Origin: Sinohyriopsis cumingii
Taxonomy: Eukaryota > Mollusca > Bivalvia > Unionida > Unionidae
Length of the DNA stretch: 64,000 nucleotides
Assembly: GCA_028554795.2 (NCBI GenBank)
Contig: CM068839.1
Span: forward strand, 42,747,006 to 42,811,005
Reading direction: 5' to 3'
Below the pieces are notes generated by a model that was not told the DNA's origin, did not search any database, and saw only the letters and a list, made by a program, of their open reading frames with translations. The position numbers and the translations under genes were made by a program. Below, one piece after another: positions 61,640-64,000 of this stretch (position 1 is the first letter of the stretch; the number at the start of each line of letters is the position of its first letter).

Positions 61640-62480
61640 AATATCCACACTGACTGGCATTTGATTGGCTTAACTTGTAGCAACTCTGGAAGCAACATAA
61701 ACTCACATTTATGGACTCGTGTCATCAAGGACTTGATTGAGTTTGATAATGATCAAGATTTATGTATAATAATGAGGTGATCTTGGATCTGATTGGTTGA
61801 GATTTTTACTACAGATGCAATATTTCTAATCTGACTTAACTAATTTCTTTAAAAGAAATGGCGATATATCACATTTAAATTTAGATCCTAGATAAGTTTG
61901 ATGAACAAGATCCATGAATATTAATGAGGTAATCTTTTATCCACCTGGCTAAGCTTTTTACCACTCTGGAGGTTATATTTCTAATCTTACTTTTAACTAA
62001 CTATATATAATATGGATATACCATGTAAAGATCGTGGATGAGTTTGAGTGAGATCTATACAGATTAATGAGGCAATCTTGAATCTGAATGGCTGAACATG
62101 TTGCCACATTGGAGGCCATATAAGAAGGGCTGATTTTGAGCAGATTTGGTTCATAGGCTTATTTCATCAAGATTTTAGACAAGCTTTATAATTGAGATTC
62201 ACATGTATTGATAAGGTTATCTTGCATCAGATTGACTGATTTTGTTATGACTCGGGATGGTTTGATAATGAGCAAGATTCACTCATTTATATTAATTAGG
62301 TAATCTTGCTTCTGATTTATTTAACTTGTTGCTACTCTAGGGTCAATATTTCTAGTACAGTTTTCATCTAACTTGGAAAATAGTTTTATCAAAATCTCAG
62401 ATGAAATGTGTAATTAACAATATCCATAACTGTTAAAAGAGTTATACATCAGATTGGCTCAGTTTATCTTCACTCCAGAT
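61640..62480. repeat. Diverged ~145-bp tandem array in the TP53INP intron
   Basis: At least six diverged units share ATTAATGAGGTAATCTTG, ATCTGATTGGCTGA and a TTGTTACCACTCTGGAGG-type block followed by ATATTTCTAATC. Recognisable starts lie near 61640, 61770, 61918, 62070, 62205, 62295 and 62435. The divergence between units is high, so this is an old array. Confidence 0.75.
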
Positions 62481-63370
62481 TATTTTTTTGATATCCAGAT
62501 TTGATCAATACTACATACAATTAAGTGAAATTATCATGTACAAATTAGTGACCTTGGTCCCACATATGCATCCTGTTATTTTTATTTCCACTCCCATTGG
62601 CCCCTGGGAGGAATCAAAAGATTAAGTGTGTAGATGGAAATTTGCTGAAGTCAGCAGTTCACATTTTAAATTAATTATTTGATAAAATATCAGAATAAAA
62701 ATAAAGGAAAGTATTTATATCACAGTAATATTAAGCATTAGTGAAACTGAGATTGGAACCAAGGGAAATAACGTTTGCAAGTATCATCTGGTTTATGTTT
62801 TTAAAAGATGTGGAGGTGAGTTTAAATTATGATGACAGTGATGACAAAAGGATTCCAGGAGGGTGCAAATAGTTGAAACTATTTTGGGAATTGCCTATAA
62901 TTTTTACAGAAAAAAATCAGAGTGCTATTAAATTCAAACATTCTTTTACCAAGTTGAATGATGTATTCTCCCAGATTCTGAATTCCTCAGGCAAAGAAAA
63001 ACTAAATACAGCATTATAGACATTCCTGCCATCCTGTTAAAAGACTATCTACTGGTAACTAACATTATACAGATTTCCAGTCCATAATGTATAGGAGCCT
63101 AAGATTCCATTCATTGTAAATTTCTACATGCAGTTCCATTGAACCCTGCCTTATATGATACGTCCATAAACATGGAAGCCAACTCATCAAGGGTACCACT
63201 TATAAACACCATTTCTTATATTACTGACACATTTCACCTGCATATAAAGTACACCACCACAAAAGAACATTTTATCGACATTTGAATGTCTTTTAATAAG
63301 TTACAGGCTGTACAGTATAGAAATTATGCATTGGCTGTACAGAAGTTCATTATTTTTCTTCTAATTTCAG
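62481..63370. other. 3' end of the candidate TP53INP intron
   Basis: No repeat or gene recognised. It ends with a pyrimidine-rich stretch and the acceptor TTTTTCTTCTAATTTCAG at 63353-63370. Confidence 0.5.
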
Positions 63371-63375
63371 TGAAG

Positions 63376-63565
63376 ATGCTGAGCGGACTTAGCAGTTTGT
63401 TTTTTGGCAGCAGCAGCAGCAACAATACTGATGTCAATGAAGATGCCAAGCAAAAGACTGAGCTTGTGTCCGAGTCTACATCCCCAGCACCATCCAGTCT
63501 GGAGCTGGATCTCAGAACTTCACCTGCTGCTGATTACTCAGACTGGATTCTTGTAGATGTTTCAG
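63376..63565 (+). CDS. TP53INP: TP53INP-type protein (tumour protein p53-inducible nuclear protein), first coding exon
   Basis: Exon 63371-63565, with coding from ATG 63376 for 63 complete codons. It opens with an acceptor CTAATTTCAG and closes at donor CAG|GTTTGT in phase 1, so the gene continues beyond the window. The peptide starts MLSGLSSLFFGSSSS, like the MFxxLxxxFxG start of TP53INP1/2, then has a Ser/Glu-rich linker, and near residue 56 SDWILVDV, an LC3-interacting region (W..V core after an acidic residue). Family members shuttle between nucleus and autophagosomes, bind LC3/GABARAP and co-activate transcription. Vertebrates have two paralogues; I cannot say which this matches, and invertebrates usually have one (DOR-like). 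No in-frame ATG precedes this one in the exon. Confidence 0.85.
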
Positions 63566-64000
63566 GTTTGTTTGTTTGAGGGTTTTATTATCTTTTTTTG
63601 TTGTAAAATCCTGGCAATTTCTACTTCAACATGCAGCATCTGGACATATTCCAAGAAAGCATTAGATTTTTCCAGTGAAACAGTAGTGTTAAGCAGATGT
63701 GAAAAATAAATTTGGGTTGGAAAAGGTGGCTGTATTTCATTTAAGGTTTAAACTGAAACAAGCATGCTGAACTGTTTTGCATGAAGAAAAATAACAGCCA
63801 AAACTTTTTTTTTTAAAGCACCTTTTAGGAGATCACTTGTTTTAAGAAACCATCAAATTAAATTAACCTAGATGCTTGAAAAAGTACTTAAGGACCACCT
63901 GTCTTCAGACACCACTTGTGGATCTTTCCTTAGGTGGTCTTATAAGACAGATGCTACTGAAGTTCCATGCTGACATTCTCTGGATGGAATTTGAGACATA
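63566..64000. other. Start of the next TP53INP intron
   Basis: Follows the donor at 63566. No further exon is recognised before the window ends. Confidence 0.6.

Overview
The window looks like chromosomal DNA from an invertebrate animal, most likely a mollusc. It is AT-rich and intron-containing, and it carries tRNA-derived SINEs, several LINE clades, Polinton-like (Maverick/adintovirus-like) virus remnants, a Ty3/gypsy remnant, fold-back MITEs and long (TA)n arrays. A repeat at 5.5-5.9 kb resembles a dispersed repeat I associate with mollusc genomes. No taxonomic assignment was computed.

I can support only two host genes well. The mitochondrial ribosomal protein uS17m (MRPS17) lies on the minus strand, with coding exons at 15607-15729 and 8973-9221 separated by a 6.4 kb intron full of SINEs and fold-backs. 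The first coding exon of a TP53INP-type autophagy and nuclear coactivator gene lies on the plus strand at 63376-63565 and continues beyond the window. A candidate promoter and non-coding first exon for it sit about 12 kb upstream (51.06-51.41 kb), with two CLEAR-like E-boxes and a CCAAT box. Two isolated exon-like stretches (20531-20637 and 28753-28941, minus) are weaker.

Layout. 2.6-4.8 kb: a decayed minus-strand coding-like stretch of unknown identity. 4.8-17 kb: MRPS17 with SINEs and fold-backs. 18.9-20.5 kb: a decayed L1/Tx1-like LINE (minus). 20.7-25.9 kb, locus A: a broken Polinton-like element with an A32-type packaging ATPase (minus), a phospholipase A2-like protein (plus), a DDE integrase (plus), a SF1 helicase directly after a B-family DNA polymerase fragment (minus), and a probable structural protein (minus). 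29-35 kb: SINEs, microsatellites and a 0.5 kb TIR element. 36.4-43.5 kb, locus B: a second Polinton-like remnant on the plus strand (PolB, structural protein, a small hydrophobic-segment protein), interrupted at 39.37 kb by a deleted Ty3/gypsy element (minus). 43.7-47.35 kb: a 5'-truncated I/Jockey-like LINE with reverse transcriptase and RNase H, damaged mostly by point stops. 48-63 kb: microsatellites, then the TP53INP locus with diverged tandem arrays in its first intron.

Every viral or transposon gene seen here is interrupted by stops and frameshifts, so none is expected to be functional. The more unusual signals are the PolB-helicase continuity and PLA2-like gene in locus A, the shared conserved segment at 2.7 and 42.7 kb, the similar AAC-repeat tails of a SINE family and the 43.7 kb LINE, and the paired E-boxes upstream of TP53INP.
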